Source: Planctomycetaceae bacterium
GTDB lineage: Bacteria > Planctomycetota > Planctomycetia > Pirellulales > UBA1268
Assembly: GCA_027486095.1 (NCBI GenBank)
Contig: JAIXPT010000382.1
Coordinates: 1 to 38,989, forward strand
DNA: 38,989 bases
Direction: 5' to 3'
Below, one piece after another: positions 1 to 9,472 of this stretch. Below the pieces are notes generated by a model. The model had not been told where the DNA came from. It ran no database searches and was given only the letters and a program-made list of their open reading frames with translations. Positions within the stretch are counted from its first letter, which is position 1. Each line of letters opens with the position of its first letter. The translations under genes were made by a program, and so were the position numbers.

Positions 1-1823
1 GGAACGTCGCTCTTGATCGAGTGTTTCTTGAACTTGTTGTTTTCGATGTTCGGCTTCTGCTGCAGCTTGCCGTCGTAGTAGATCTTCACGCCCTCGGCCT
101 TGCCGGAGCCGTCGTACGAAAGCGACACGAGCGTCCACGCATCGGCCTTGAGCTGGTCCCTGGCGACCACTTTGAAGGCGTCGTCGGGCCAGGCGTGGGC
201 CATGTGCATGGCCACGCGGCGGCCCTGCACCCAGACATCCCAGCCGCGGTAGGCCTGGGCATCGTCCATCCGGGCGACCACGGCATACGCCCCGTCGTTG
301 GCGGTGGGCCGCAGCCAAAACGACACGGTGAACGCCTGATCGTGCTCGAAGTCGCCGGCGGACTGAATCTCAGCCGCCTTGCCGTCGAGCAGGAGGGCGG
401 GCGAGCCGTTCGGCCCAGGCTGCAGGGTGGTGGCGGGCGTGAGCGGCAGGTCGCTCTCCTTGCCCACGAGTTTCACGCGGGCGGTGGCCCGGTCGCCTTC
501 GGCCACCGAGAAATCCACGAGCGGCGTATCCTGCGGGAGCGACTTCGCCACCGTGGCCGTGTCGGCCTGCTGGATCCAGGCGTCGAATTCCGGCTTCGCA
601 GCCTGCTTGCGGGATTCGACCGCCGCCTTGGCGACGGGAATCTCCTGCTCGAGCACGCGGAATCGGGGCCGATCTTCCGGCTTGGGCACCGGGAGGATCG
701 GCGGCGTGTCGTGCACGTTGCCATCCATCACGTTCTGCGTCGTGTTGTTGAAGAACGCCGAGAGCTCGTAGAACTCCTGCTGCGAGAGCGGATCGAATTT
801 GTGGTTGTGGCAGACCGCGCAGCCGGTGGTGAGCCCGAGCCACACGGCCGACGTGGTCTCCGTGCGGTCGCGGGCGTAGAGCACGGCGTATTCCTCCGCG
901 ATCACGCCCCCTTCATTCGTCGTGATATTGCAGCGGTTGAAGCCGCTGGCGATCTTGTTGTCGAGGATCTGGTCGGGCGTGGCGTTCGGGCCGTGGTCCT
1001 GCACGAGGTCGCCGGCGAGCTGCAGGATCGTGAATTGGTCGAACGGCACGTTGCGATTGAAGGCGTTGATCACCCACTGCCGGTAGGTCCACATCTCGCG
1101 GTAGTTGTCGAAGTGGATGCCGTGCGTGTCGCCATAGCGGGCGTAGTCGAGCCAGTGGCGGCCGCGGTGCTCGCCCCACTCGAGGCTTGCGAGCAGCGAA
1201 TCGACGAACCGCTCGTAGGCGTCGGGATGGGGATCGTGCACGAAGACATCGACGAGCGCCGGCTCCGGCGGCAGGCCGGTGAGGTCGAGGGCGACGCGGC
1301 GCGCGAGCGTGTGGCGGCTGGCTTCGGCCGCGGGCGTGAGACCCTCCTGCTCGAGCCGGGCGAGGATGAAGCGATCGATCGGATTCCTGACCCAGGCTTC
1401 GTTCTTCACGGCCGGGGGTTCGGGCCGGGCGGGCGGAATGAAAGACCAGTGGGGCTGGTATTCGGCCCCTTCGGCGATCCATCGCTTGAGCAGTTCTTTC
1501 TGTTCCGGCGTGAGCACTTTTTTGATCGAGGGCGGCGGCATCACCTCCTCGGGATCGTCGGAGAAGATGCGATCGAGCGCCACGCTCGAATCCGGGTCGC
1601 CCGGCACGATCGACCCGCTCTCGACCGCCGCGTCGCGGTCGTCGAGCCGGAGGTCGGCCTTCCGGCCGGCGGAGTCTGCGCCATGGCAGCCGAAGCAGTT
1701 TTCGACCAGGATCGGCCGGATGTCTTTATTGAACGACAGCGTCTCGGCGGCAAAGCCTGCCTGCGCGAAGATCAAGGCCGCAAAACCTGCGAGCGCGATG
1801 GGGCGCGAAAGAAAGCGGAGCAT
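1..1823 (-). CDS. PSD1 / DUF1549-DUF1553 cytochrome-like protein (3' end outside window)
   Basis: This reading frame runs from ATG at 1823 to the window edge without a stop, so about 607 codons are visible and the C-terminus is missing. An AGGAGG Shine-Dalgarno lies 5 nt upstream of the ATG and fixes the start. Residues 1-26 form a signal peptide. A planctomycete cytochrome C domain follows, with the haem-type motif CFGCH at residues 43-47 in the context RPILVENCFGCHG, ending near an MPPP segment. A DUF1549 domain comes next (WVRNPIDRFILARLE, LDLTGLPP, HWLDYARYGD, and a second Cys motif CAVCHNHKFDP). The last visible part (about nt 390-1) is a LamG/concanavalin-like sandwich (AFTVSFWLRP, YRGWDVWVQGRR) inserted before the expected DUF1553 region. 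Proteins of this family are abundant, secreted and specific to planctomycetes and relatives. Their biochemical role is not established; links to polysaccharide degradation are inferred from context. Confidence 0.93.
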   Translation of the reverse strand, partial: MLRFLSRPIALAGFAALIFAQAGFAAETLSFNKDIRPILVENCFGCHGADSAGRKADLRLDDRDAAVESGSIVPGDPDSSVALDRIFSDDPEEVMPPPSIKKVLTPEQKELLKRWIAEGAEYQPHWSFIPPARPEPPAVKNEAWVRNPIDRFILARLEQEGLTPAAEASRHTLARRVALDLTGLPPEPALVDVFVHDPHPDAYERFVDSLLASLEWGEHRGRHWLDYARYGDTHGIHFDNYREMWTYRQWVINAFNRNVPFDQFTILQLAGDLVQDHGPNATPDQILDNKIASGFNRCNITTNEGGVIAEEYAVLYARDRTETTSAVWLGLTTGCAVCHNHKFDPLSQQEFYELSAFFNNTTQNVMDGNVHDTPPILPVPKPEDRPRFRVLEQEIPVAKAAVESRKQAAKPEFDAWIQQADTATVAKSLPQDTPLVDFSVAEGDRATARVKLVGKESDLPLTPATTLQPGPNGSPALLLDGKAAEIQSAGDFEHDQAFTVSFWLRPTANDGAYAVVARMDDAQAYRGWDVWVQGRRVAMHMAHAWPDDAFKVVARDQLKADAWTLVSLSYDGSGKAEGVKIYYDGKLQQKPNIENNKFKKHSIKSDV

Positions 1824-2115
1824 GAAACCTCCTGGTTGCTGACAGGCCGCTCCGGCCCGTGGGCCGAGACGACGTTCAACGTGCCTTCCAAGGGTGTCGG
1901 CGTTTCGCTCCGCCGGCACTGACATCTACATCATTACTATAGCACGCATTTTCGGGGAAGCCACTCTCGCGATACGGCGCAAGTCGTTGCCTGTCGGGGC
2001 TTTGCCGCCGACGGCAAGGAGACGCAATGCGCGAGCGCGGCCACCGAACCCAATCCAGGTGTTGGCGAGCGGTGCGGCGAAGGAAGGTATAATCGCCGCA
2101 CAGGATGCGGGGATT

Positions 2116-2877
2116 ATGGGTTTCATTCACGAGAAAAAGGGCTGGCCGACGTTCTCTTGGGAGGCGGCCGCCGTCCTTCCCGCCCTCGGGCGGGTGCGGC
2201 ACAAGCAGGGCCTGCTCCTCGGGCGGATGCGGCACCTCGGCTTTGACCTGCAGGCTGAGGCGACGGTCGAGGTGCTCACGAGCGACGTGGTGAGAAGCTC
2301 CGCGATCGAAGGGGAACGCCTCGACGCAGCGGCCGTACGCTCATCCATTGCCCGCCGTCTCGGCGTGCCTCAGGCGGGCGGCCCTGTTTCCAGTCGGCTA
2401 CAGCGGCTCTCGTCCGATCGCGGTCGGCACCTGGCGGCCCGCCGAGGCGGGGCCGATACATGTCGTGTCGGGGCCGATTGGCCGCGAACGCGCCCACTTC
2501 GAGGCGCCCGCTGCGGACCGGGTTCCCGGTGAAATGGCGACATCACCGCCTGGCTCACATGGTTTCTCGGCTGCCTCGACCGGGCTATCGACCAGGCGGA
2601 CATGCTCACTGCCGCCGTGCTGCACAAGGCAGCAGTCTGGCGGATGCTGCACGCAGGGATCCCGGTCAACGAGCGCCAGCGGATCGTCGTCAAACGACTC
2701 CTCGACGGATTCGCGGGCACGCTTACCACGTCGAAATACGCGAAGCTTGCAAAGTGTTCGCCGGACACGGCGCTGCGCGATATTCAAGACCTCGTTGATC
2801 GGGGCGTGCTCGTTCGCAGTGCGGCCGGCGGGCGCAGCACGAGCTACAAGCTGATTGAGGGAAATGGCCCCGCGTAG
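2116..2877 (+). pseudogene. Fic/DUF4172-family protein remnant, catalytic core deleted
   Basis: Three frames on this strand together encode pieces of one Fic-family protein. Frame 1 from ATG 2116 gives the DUF4172 N-terminal domain (LGRVRHKQGLLLGRM, SSAIEGERLD, SSIARRLG). Near 2370-2385 the frame changes to one giving LFPVGYSGSRPIAVGTWR and VVSGPIGRERAHFEAP, the usual entry into the Fic domain. At 2536-2539 the text jumps to a third frame giving DITAWLTWFLGCLDRAI and a C-terminal winged-helix-like tail ending at the stop at 2875-2877. In intact homologues about 90-100 residues lie between the last two blocks and contain the HPFxxGNGR AMPylation motif; here they are absent. A block of roughly 35 residues is also missing at the first junction. 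A TATAAT lies at 2088-2093, but with a poorly spaced TTGGCG. The product cannot be a working Fic enzyme. The third segment, from ATG 2602, could at most give a 91-residue helix-turn-helix fragment. Confidence 0.85.
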
Positions 2878-2982
2878 ATTGCCATCGGCACCTCCACATG
2901 CGGCGGCCCTGTAACGAGATTCGCCGCACCGCGTAGACTTTCCGGCGTCGCGTGAGGTAAGCACGAGCGGAGGGCTGTGGCC

Positions 2983-5900
2983 GTGGGTCCAAAAGATGTT
3001 CTTCTGCCGATGCGAGTGCCGATCGCCACGATTGTGGCGGCGACGATTCTTCTGGGAGGCAGCATGGTGAGACATGCAAACGCGGCGAGCGATGACGTCC
3101 CGGCGGGCCCCAGGGCCGAGGCGTGGAAGCGGGTGCAGCAGGCGCTCGATGAAGGCAAGCCGAAGACGGCGGCCGAGGCACTCGCCGGCGTCGAGGAAGC
3201 CGCCGTGAAGGAGAAGGCCTGGGCGGAGGCGGCGCGGGCGATCGCCACGCGGGTGATCACGGCGACGGGCGACCGGCCTCCGGACGATCCAGAGCGGCTC
3301 GTGCAGCTCGCGGCCGCGATCGAGAAGGCACCGGCCGAGACACAGGCCGTGCTCCGGGCGATCCAGGCGAACTGGACGTGGGGTTTCTTTCAAAATAATC
3401 GCTGGAGGTTTGCCCAGCGCACGGCGGGCGGCGCCGCGACCGACGACCTCGCCACGATCGCAGCGTGGGATCTGCCCGCGGTCGTCGGCGAGATTCGCCG
3501 CCGGTTTGCCGCCGCGCTCGCGGAGCCCGCCGCCCTGCAAACGCTGCCGGTCACCGAGTGGACGCCGCTCATCGCTCCCGGCTCGATGCCCGATGCCTAC
3601 CGGCCCACGGTGTGGGACGTGGTCGCCCGCGACGCGCTCGAATTCGCCACGTCGGGCGAGCGCGGCGTCGTGGCCCCGGAAGACGTGTTCGAGGTGGCCG
3701 CCGATTCCCCGGCCCTCGCCACGGCCGATGAGTTTCTCGCGTGGAAGCCCGAGGAGGATCCGGCCGTCACCGATCGCGGGTCGCCGCTCTTGGAGGCAGC
3801 GCGGCTCTATCGCGACCTGCTTCTCTTTCACAAAAGTGACACCGACCGCACGGCATTTCTCGCCGCCGATCTCGACCGGATTCTGTGGGCGGCCGGGGCC
3901 GCTGCCGGCGAAGGGCTCACGGAACGCAAGCAGACTGCGCTCGAAGGCTTCATCGAGCGAGCGGGCACGCACGAGACGGCGGCGCTCGCGGGATTTCACC
4001 TTGCGGGCAGCGTACGCGAGGCGGGCGATCTCGTCGAAGCCCGGGCGATCGCGGCCAAGGCCGTCGCGGCGCACCCCACGAGCCCCGGCGGCGTGCTCTC
4101 CAAAAACCTGATCGCGGAGATCGAGGCGAAGGCCCTCGCGGTGCAGACCGAGCGCACGTGGGCCGATCCCTGGCCCGTGATCCGGATCACGGCGCGGAAT
4201 CTCGAGACGGCCCACGTGCGCCTCGTGAAGGCCGACTGGCTCGCCCGCATGGCAGCCGGCAAGCCGCAGTGGCAGTGGCTCGACGATGCCGACCGCCAGG
4301 CGATCCTCGCCCAGGCCCCCGTGAAGAGCTTCGCCGTCGTGATTCCCGCCGCCCAGGATTTTTCCGAGGTGCAGCACGACGTGCCGGTGCCCAAGGATCT
4401 TGCGCCCGGCAACTACTGGGTGCTCGTGAGCCATGCGGCCGACTTTGGCGGCACCGACAACGTGGTCGAGGCGGCGCTCGTGTGGGTGAGCCGGCTGGCG
4501 ATCGTGGCCGATCAGGGTGGAAGCCGGGCTGGCGAGCCGCTGGCCGGCTTTGTCGTCGATATCAAAACCGGCGAGCCGCTCGCGGGCGCTGCGGTCAAGG
4601 CGTTTGTGCAGGACGAGGGCCGGCATCCACCGCGATATACGGCCGGCGCGCCGGTGATGACCGATCGCGAGGGGCGGTTCGCGTTGCCGGCGGTGCCCGG
4701 CCGGCAAGCGGTGCTCCATGCGCAGATGAAGCTCGACGGTCGCGACGAAGCCACGGCCACCGAGCCGACGCACGTGTGGCAGCACGATGCCGAGCAGAAG
4801 CACCACGCGCTCGTGCTCATGACCGACCGCGGCATCCACCGGCCCGGGCAGATCGTGTTTTACAAGGGCATCGCGTGCCTGGCCGATCCGACAAAGCAGC
4901 AGTACGCCGCGCTTGCCGGGCAGAAGGTGGCGGTCGTGCTGCGCGATGCCAATGGCCGCGAGACCGCGCGGCAGGAGCACACGACGAACGCCAACGGCTC
5001 GTTTCACGGTAACTTTCCGATCGCCACAGGCGCGCTGCCGGGCCAGTGGACGATTCTCGCCGAGGGCGCAGGGGCGACGGGCGTGGCGGCCGTGCGGGTG
5101 GAGGAATACAAGCGGCCGAAGTTTCAGGTGACGCTCGCGGCTCCAGCAGGCGATGTGGTGCTTGATCGCGACGTGATGCTCACGGGCACGGCCACCACCT
5201 ACACGGGCCTGCCGGTGGCGCAGGCGAAAGTCCGCTGGCACGTGGAGCGGGAGGTGCGGTTTCCGCCGTGGTGCCGCTGGTTTTTCCCCTGGCTGCCTGG
5301 TGGCGGCGAGGCGGCGCGGATCGTGCGGGGCGCGGCCGTCACCGATGCGAATGGGGTGTTTGCGATCACGTTTCCAGCACGGCCCGATCGCGCGGTGCCG
5401 CGGGAGACCGCGCCCGTGTTCACATTTGTCGTCACGGCCGACGCCACCGACGCAGGCGGTGAGACGCGAAGCGATGAACGCCGCGTGACGGCTGGCTATG
5501 CGCCACTCGAGGCGAGCCTCTCGGCCGAGGCCTGGCAGGCCGTGGGCGCCGACGGTGCGCCGGCCGCCGTGGCGATCACGCTCACCACGCACGCGCTCGA
5601 CGGCGGCCCGCGGGCGGCGGTGGGCACGCTGAAAGTGGTCAGGCTCGTGCAGCCCGAGAAAGTGCCGCGGGCGAGCCTCTTCATGGACGGCCCGCAGCCG
5701 GTGAGGCCGCGGCGCAGCGGAAGGGCGAGTTCGGCGGCGAAGGTGCCAGCCGCGAAGATTTCGGCTCCGCAGCCCACGGATCCCGCCAATGTCGAGACGT
5801 GGGCCGCGGGGGATGCCGTGTTGACGGAGAAAGTTTCCACCGACGCCGCCACCGGCAAGGTTATCGTCACGCCGACGTTGCCGCCGGGCATGTATCGGGC

Positions 5901-8900
5901 CGAGTTCGAGATGCCGGCCGTCGGCGAGGTGCCCGCCGTGAAGGCCCGCCACACGATCGAGGTGTTTTCGTCGTCGGCGGATCGCTACGGCGTGAAGCGT
6001 CCGCTCGTACTCGTGGCGGAGCGACTCACGGCTCAGCCGGGCAGCGAGTTCAAGGCGCTCGTGGGCACGGGCTACGACCGTGGCCGGGTGCTCGTGGAGG
6101 TGTCGCAGGCGGGGAAGACGCTTACGCGCTATTGGACCGAGCCGGGCCGGACGCAGTGGCCGGTGAGCGTGAAGGTGGGCGACGAGGCGCGCGGCGGCTT
6201 CACCGTGCGGGCCTGGCTCGTGCACGAAGGGCGGCTCGAGAGCCGCACGCTGACCGTGGACGTGCCGTGGACGAACAAGAATCTGGTGATCGAGTGGGAG
6301 CGGTTTACGCGCCGCGTGGAGCCCGGGAAGCAGGAGGTGTGGCGGGCGAAGATCATGACGGCCGCCGACCCGCTCGACGGCCCAGCCACGCCCGCCGCAG
6401 CCGAGATGGTGGCCACGCTCTACGACCACTCGCTCGACGCCCTCGCGCCGCACGAGTGGCCGAGCGGGCTCGGCGGGCTCTTTCGTCGCGAGTGGGACCA
6501 CCGCACGGTGTCGTTCACGAATGCGGGCCAGACGCTGAACCAGATTCTGGGCGGGTTCGCCACACGGTATGAGCCGGTGACCATCACCTACCGCGAATTG
6601 CGCGAGCCCTTTGGGCCGCTGGCGGGCGGGATGATGTTTGGCGGAGGTCGCCGACACCGCGGGGCGATGCCGATGGCGATGGCCGCGGCGCCGGCCGAGG
6701 CGATGATGGCCGACGGCGAGGCGACCAATCGTGTGCTGCGGAAGGGGCAGGATAAGGAAGAAGCGAAGAATGGCGGTGTGCCTCCGGCGGAACGCCCGAC
6801 GGCTCAGGCCGCAGCGCCGCCCCCGCGAAAAAACCTCGCCGAGACGGCGTTCTTCCTGCCCACGCTCACGTCGGGTGCCAACGGCATCGTGACGCTCGAG
6901 TTCACACTTCCCGACACGCTCACCACGTGGCAGTTCAAGGCGCTCGCGCACGACGCACAGCTCAAAAGCGGCACGCTCCTCGACACCTGCATCGCCGCCA
7001 AGGATCTGATGGTGGAGCCGATGGCGCCGCGATTTCTGCGCGAAGGCGACACGGTCGAGATCCCCGTGAAGGTGAGCAATAAGTCCACGGGCCGGCTCGC
7101 GGGTGACGTGCGATTCGAACTCACCGATGCCCGCACGGGCGTGGCCCGCAACGAGCTCGTGGCGACGGCGCGAGCTCAGCCCTTCGACCTCGCGGCCGGG
7201 GAGTCGAAGCCGGTGTTCTTTACGGTGAAGGTCGCCGACGGCACCGAGACGCTCCGGTATCTGGCGACGGGTTCGGCCGGGAAGGCGAGCGATGGCGAGG
7301 AGTCGATGCTGCCGGTGCTCTCGAAGCGGGTGCTCGTGACGGAGACGGTGCCGATTACGATCCGCGGCCCGGGCGAGAAGCGCGTCGTCGTCGAGCGGCT
7401 TGCGAAGCCGGCCGATACGATCGAGAGCCAGTCGTTCGTGATCCAGGCGGCGTCGAACCCGGCGTGGTATGCCGTGCTCGCCCTGCCCGCGATCATGGAG
7501 GCGAGCGACGAGAGCACCGAAGCGCTCTTCACCCGGCTCTACGCCAACAGCCTCGCCCGCCATCTCGCCACCCGCGACCCGCGGATTGCGAAGGTCTTCG
7601 AGCAGTGGAAGGGGACGAAGGCTCTCGAGAGCCCGCTCGAAAAGAACACCGACCTCATGCAGACGCTGCTCGCCGAGACGCCCTGGGTGCGCGAGGCGGT
7701 GGACGAGAAAGAGGCACGGGCCCGGATCGCGCTGCTCTTCGATCAGAACCGCGCGGCGAATGAAGTGCAGGCGGCATTCACACGGCTCGACACGCTCCGC
7801 AACGCCGACGGCGGCTGGCCGTGGTTCCCGGGCGGGACCACATGCGACTCCGTCACGCTCGGCATCATCGCCGGCTTCGGCCGGCTGCGGGCCAGCGGCG
7901 TCGAGATCGACATGCAGCCCGCGGTGGGCACGATTCCATGGCTCGACAACCGGCTCATCGAGGAGAAGAAGTTGGCGGAGAAGGTGGAGGAGCCCGTGCT
8001 CACGCCGATCGGCTGCTATGCGCTCTATGCCCGAAGCTTCTTCCAGGAAGACGTGCCGCTCGCCGGGCCGGCAGCCGAGGCCCACGCCTGGGGGCTCGAG
8101 GCGGGCAAGAAGCGGTGGATGAAGGTCGATTACCGACGCTCGCAGGGGCATCTGGCGATCGCGCTCGCCCGGCATGGCGACCGCGACACGGCACAGTCGA
8201 TCGTGGAGAGCCTCGAGGAGCGGAGCACGGGGCTCGATGGCACCGCAACCAACTGGCAGGGCATGTGGTGGCGGGATCCGCATCCCGTGTGGTGGAGCTG
8301 GGCGAGTGCCCCGATCGAAACGCAGTCGATCATGATCGAGGCCTTCGACGAGGTGGCGGGCGACGCGCGGGCCGTCGAGGCGATGAAGGCATGGCTTCTG
8401 TCGCAGAAGCGCACGAGCCGCTGGGAGGGCAACCGGGCCACGGCCGATGCCGTCGCAGCGCTGCTCGGCCGGGGGGATGACCTGCTTGCGTCGCAGGAGC
8501 TTGTGACCGTGACGGCGGGGGGCGAGGCTGTGAAGCCAGCGAACGCCGAGGCCGGCACGGGCTTCTTCGAAGAGCGGTTCGTGCGGCGGGAGATCACGCC
8601 ACGGCTTGCCGATGTCGTGATGAAGAAGGCCGACAAGGGGATCGCCTGGGGCGGGATCCACTGGCAGTATCTCGACGACATCGCGAACGTGCCGGCGGCT
8701 GGCCGCGAGGAACTGGCGATCGAAAAGCAGCTGTTCGTGAAGCGATTTACGAAGGCTGGGCCCGCGCTCGAGCCGGTGGACGCCGGAAAGCCGATCGATG
8801 TCGGCGATGAGCTCGTCGTGCGGCTCGTCGTCACGAGCGACCGCGACTACGAGTTCCTCGAGCTCGCCGACCATCGGCCGAGCCTGACGGAGCCGGTGGA

Positions 8901-9129
8901 CGTGCTCTCTGGCTGGCGCTACGGCGACGGCGTGGGCTGGTATGCGGCCGTGCGCGACGCCTCGATGCAGCTCTTCTTCGAGCGGCTGCCGCGGGGCACG
9001 CATGTGTTCGAGTATTCGCTGCGGGCGGCCCACCGCGGCAGCGCATCGAGTGGCTTCGCCACGATCCGGAGCCGCTACGCCCCGGAGTTTTCGGCCCACT
9101 CTGCGAGCATCTCCGTGGATGTAAAGTAG
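2983..9129 (+). CDS. alpha-2-macroglobulin-like secreted protein, thioester lost
   Basis: This 2048-residue protein is a bacterial alpha-2-macroglobulin-like protein of the large type. GTG 2983 is chosen because GGAGGG (2969-2974) lies 8 nt upstream; GTG 2977 is too close, and ATG 3010 would give a cleaner signal peptide (MRVPIATIVAATILLGG) but has no ribosome site. Order of parts: signal peptide, about 500 residues of helical/MG-like sequence, an MG2-type motif (TDRGIHRPGQ from residue 613), further MG domains, a low-complexity bait-like stretch rich in Met, Ala and Pro (nt about 6640-6830), the A2M domain beginning NLAETAFFLP (residue 1284), then the alpha/alpha-barrel region with NADGGWPWFPGG. 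At the position of the family thioester Cys-x-x-Gln the protein has Ser1511 and Ala1514 (ASDESTEALF), so no thioester can form. It probably works in the periplasm or at the surface as a protease trap or structural factor. It stands alone; a repeat array follows the stop. Confidence 0.9.
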   Translation: MGPKDVLLPMRVPIATIVAATILLGGSMVRHANAASDDVPAGPRAEAWKRVQQALDEGKPKTAAEALAGVEEAAVKEKAWAEAARAIATRVITATGDRPPDDPERLVQLAAAIEKAPAETQAVLRAIQANWTWGFFQNNRWRFAQRTAGGAATDDLATIAAWDLPAVVGEIRRRFAAALAEPAALQTLPVTEWTPLIAPGSMPDAYRPTVWDVVARDALEFATSGERGVVAPEDVFEVAADSPALATADEFLAWKPEEDPAVTDRGSPLLEAARLYRDLLLFHKSDTDRTAFLAADLDRILWAAGAAAGEGLTERKQTALEGFIERAGTHETAALAGFHLAGSVREAGDLVEARAIAAKAVAAHPTSPGGVLSKNLIAEIEAKALAVQTERTWADPWPVIRITARNLETAHVRLVKADWLARMAAGKPQWQWLDDADRQAILAQAPVKSFAVVIPAAQDFSEVQHDVPVPKDLAPGNYWVLVSHAADFGGTDNVVEAALVWVSRLAIVADQGGSRAGEPLAGFVVDIKTGEPLAGAAVKAFVQDEGRHPPRYTAGAPVMTDREGRFALPAVPGRQAVLHAQMKLDGRDEATATEPTHVWQHDAEQKHHALVLMTDRGIHRPGQIVFYKGIACLADPTKQQYAALAGQKVAVVLRDANGRETARQEHTTNANGSFHGNFPIATGALPGQWTILAEGAGATGVAAVRVEEYKRPKFQVTLAAPAGDVVLDRDVMLTGTATTYTGLPVAQAKVRWHVEREVRFPPWCRWFFPWLPGGGEAARIVRGAAVTDANGVFAITFPARPDRAVPRETAPVFTFVVTADATDAGGETRSDERRVTAGYAPLEASLSAEAWQAVGADGAPAAVAITLTTHALDGGPRAAVGTLKVVRLVQPEKVPRASLFMDGPQPVRPRRSGRASSAAKVPAAKISAPQPTDPANVETWAAGDAVLTEKVSTDAATGKVIVTPTLPPGMYRAEFEMPAVGEVPAVKARHTIEVFSSSADRYGVKRPLVLVAERLTAQPGSEFKALVGTGYDRGRVLVEVSQAGKTLTRYWTEPGRTQWPVSVKVGDEARGGFTVRAWLVHEGRLESRTLTVDVPWTNKNLVIEWERFTRRVEPGKQEVWRAKIMTAADPLDGPATPAAAEMVATLYDHSLDALAPHEWPSGLGGLFRREWDHRTVSFTNAGQTLNQILGGFATRYEPVTITYRELREPFGPLAGGMMFGGGRRHRGAMPMAMAAAPAEAMMADGEATNRVLRKGQDKEEAKNGGVPPAERPTAQAAAPPPRKNLAETAFFLPTLTSGANGIVTLEFTLPDTLTTWQFKALAHDAQLKSGTLLDTCIAAKDLMVEPMAPRFLREGDTVEIPVKVSNKSTGRLAGDVRFELTDARTGVARNELVATARAQPFDLAAGESKPVFFTVKVADGTETLRYLATGSAGKASDGEESMLPVLSKRVLVTETVPITIRGPGEKRVVVERLAKPADTIESQSFVIQAASNPAWYAVLALPAIMEASDESTEALFTRLYANSLARHLATRDPRIAKVFEQWKGTKALESPLEKNTDLMQTLLAETPWVREAVDEKEARARIALLFDQNRAANEVQAAFTRLDTLRNADGGWPWFPGGTTCDSVTLGIIAGFGRLRASGVEIDMQPAVGTIPWLDNRLIEEKKLAEKVEEPVLTPIGCYALYARSFFQEDVPLAGPAAEAHAWGLEAGKKRWMKVDYRRSQGHLAIALARHGDRDTAQSIVESLEERSTGLDGTATNWQGMWWRDPHPVWWSWASAPIETQSIMIEAFDEVAGDARAVEAMKAWLLSQKRTSRWEGNRATADAVAALLGRGDDLLASQELVTVTAGGEAVKPANAEAGTGFFEERFVRREITPRLADVVMKKADKGIAWGGIHWQYLDDIANVPAAGREELAIEKQLFVKRFTKAGPALEPVDAGKPIDVGDELVVRLVVTSDRDYEFLELADHRPSLTEPVDVLSGWRYGDGVGWYAAVRDASMQLFFERLPRGTHVFEYSLRAAHRGSASSGFATIRSRYAPEFSAHSASISVDVK

Positions 9130-9130
9130 C

Positions 9131-9472
9131 GTAGGGACAGAGCTCCAGGGCTGTCTTCACGCGAAACATCGGCGTCGTGCCGATTTTCGCTTGGCCGACT
9201 CCGTCGGCTGGAGTCAACCCGGCCCTCCGGGCCTAGCGCTCCTCGTGGCGACGGAGCTCCAGGGCGGTCTTCACGCGAAACATCGGCGTTGTGCCGATTT
9301 TCGCTTGGCCGACTCCGTCGGCTGGAGTTAACCCGGCCCTCCGGGCCTAGCGCTCCTCGTAGCGACGGAGCTCCAGGGCTGCCTTCACGCGAAACATCGG
9401 CGTCGTGCCGATTTTCGCTTGGCCGACTCCGTCGGCTGGAGTCAACCCGGCCCTCCGGGCCTAGCGCTCATC
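9131..9472. repeat. three tandem 114-bp direct repeats
   Basis: Units begin at 9131, 9245 and 9359, exactly 114 bp apart, and a fourth left end starts at 9473 where the sequence changes into the 73-bp palindrome. Copies differ at only a few positions (for example GTAGGGACAGAG versus GTAGCGACGGAG at the left end, and single C/T changes inside). Each unit contains short palindromes: ATCGGCGTCGTGCCGAT, GCCGACTCCGTCGGC and GGCCCTCCGGGCC. The array starts 1 nt after the macroglobulin stop region and fills the gap up to the DUF202 gene. No open frame of its own is convincing. There are no variable spacers, so it is not a CRISPR array. Confidence 0.93.

Noticed and set aside
21-1922. 633-codon plus-strand frame at the left edge
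   Set aside because: It is the antisense of the PSD1 gene, whose minus-strand frame shows a signal peptide, CxxCH and DUF1549 motifs and a good ribosome site.
2062-2093. Promoter TTGGCG / TATAAT upstream of the Fic remnant
   Set aside because: The -10 match is perfect, but the spacing of 20 bp to the -35-like box is too long to call with confidence.
2398-9099. Open frame of 2233 codons on the minus strand, antisense to the macroglobulin gene
   Set aside because: It reads as Arg/His/Gly/Leu-rich low-quality sequence with no domain, and the opposite frame is a recognisable protein. In GC-rich coding DNA, antisense frames stay open because TTA, CTA and TCA codons are rare.
9131-9472. Possible CRISPR array
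   Set aside because: The repeats are 114 bp, adjacent and without unique spacers, and no cas gene is present.
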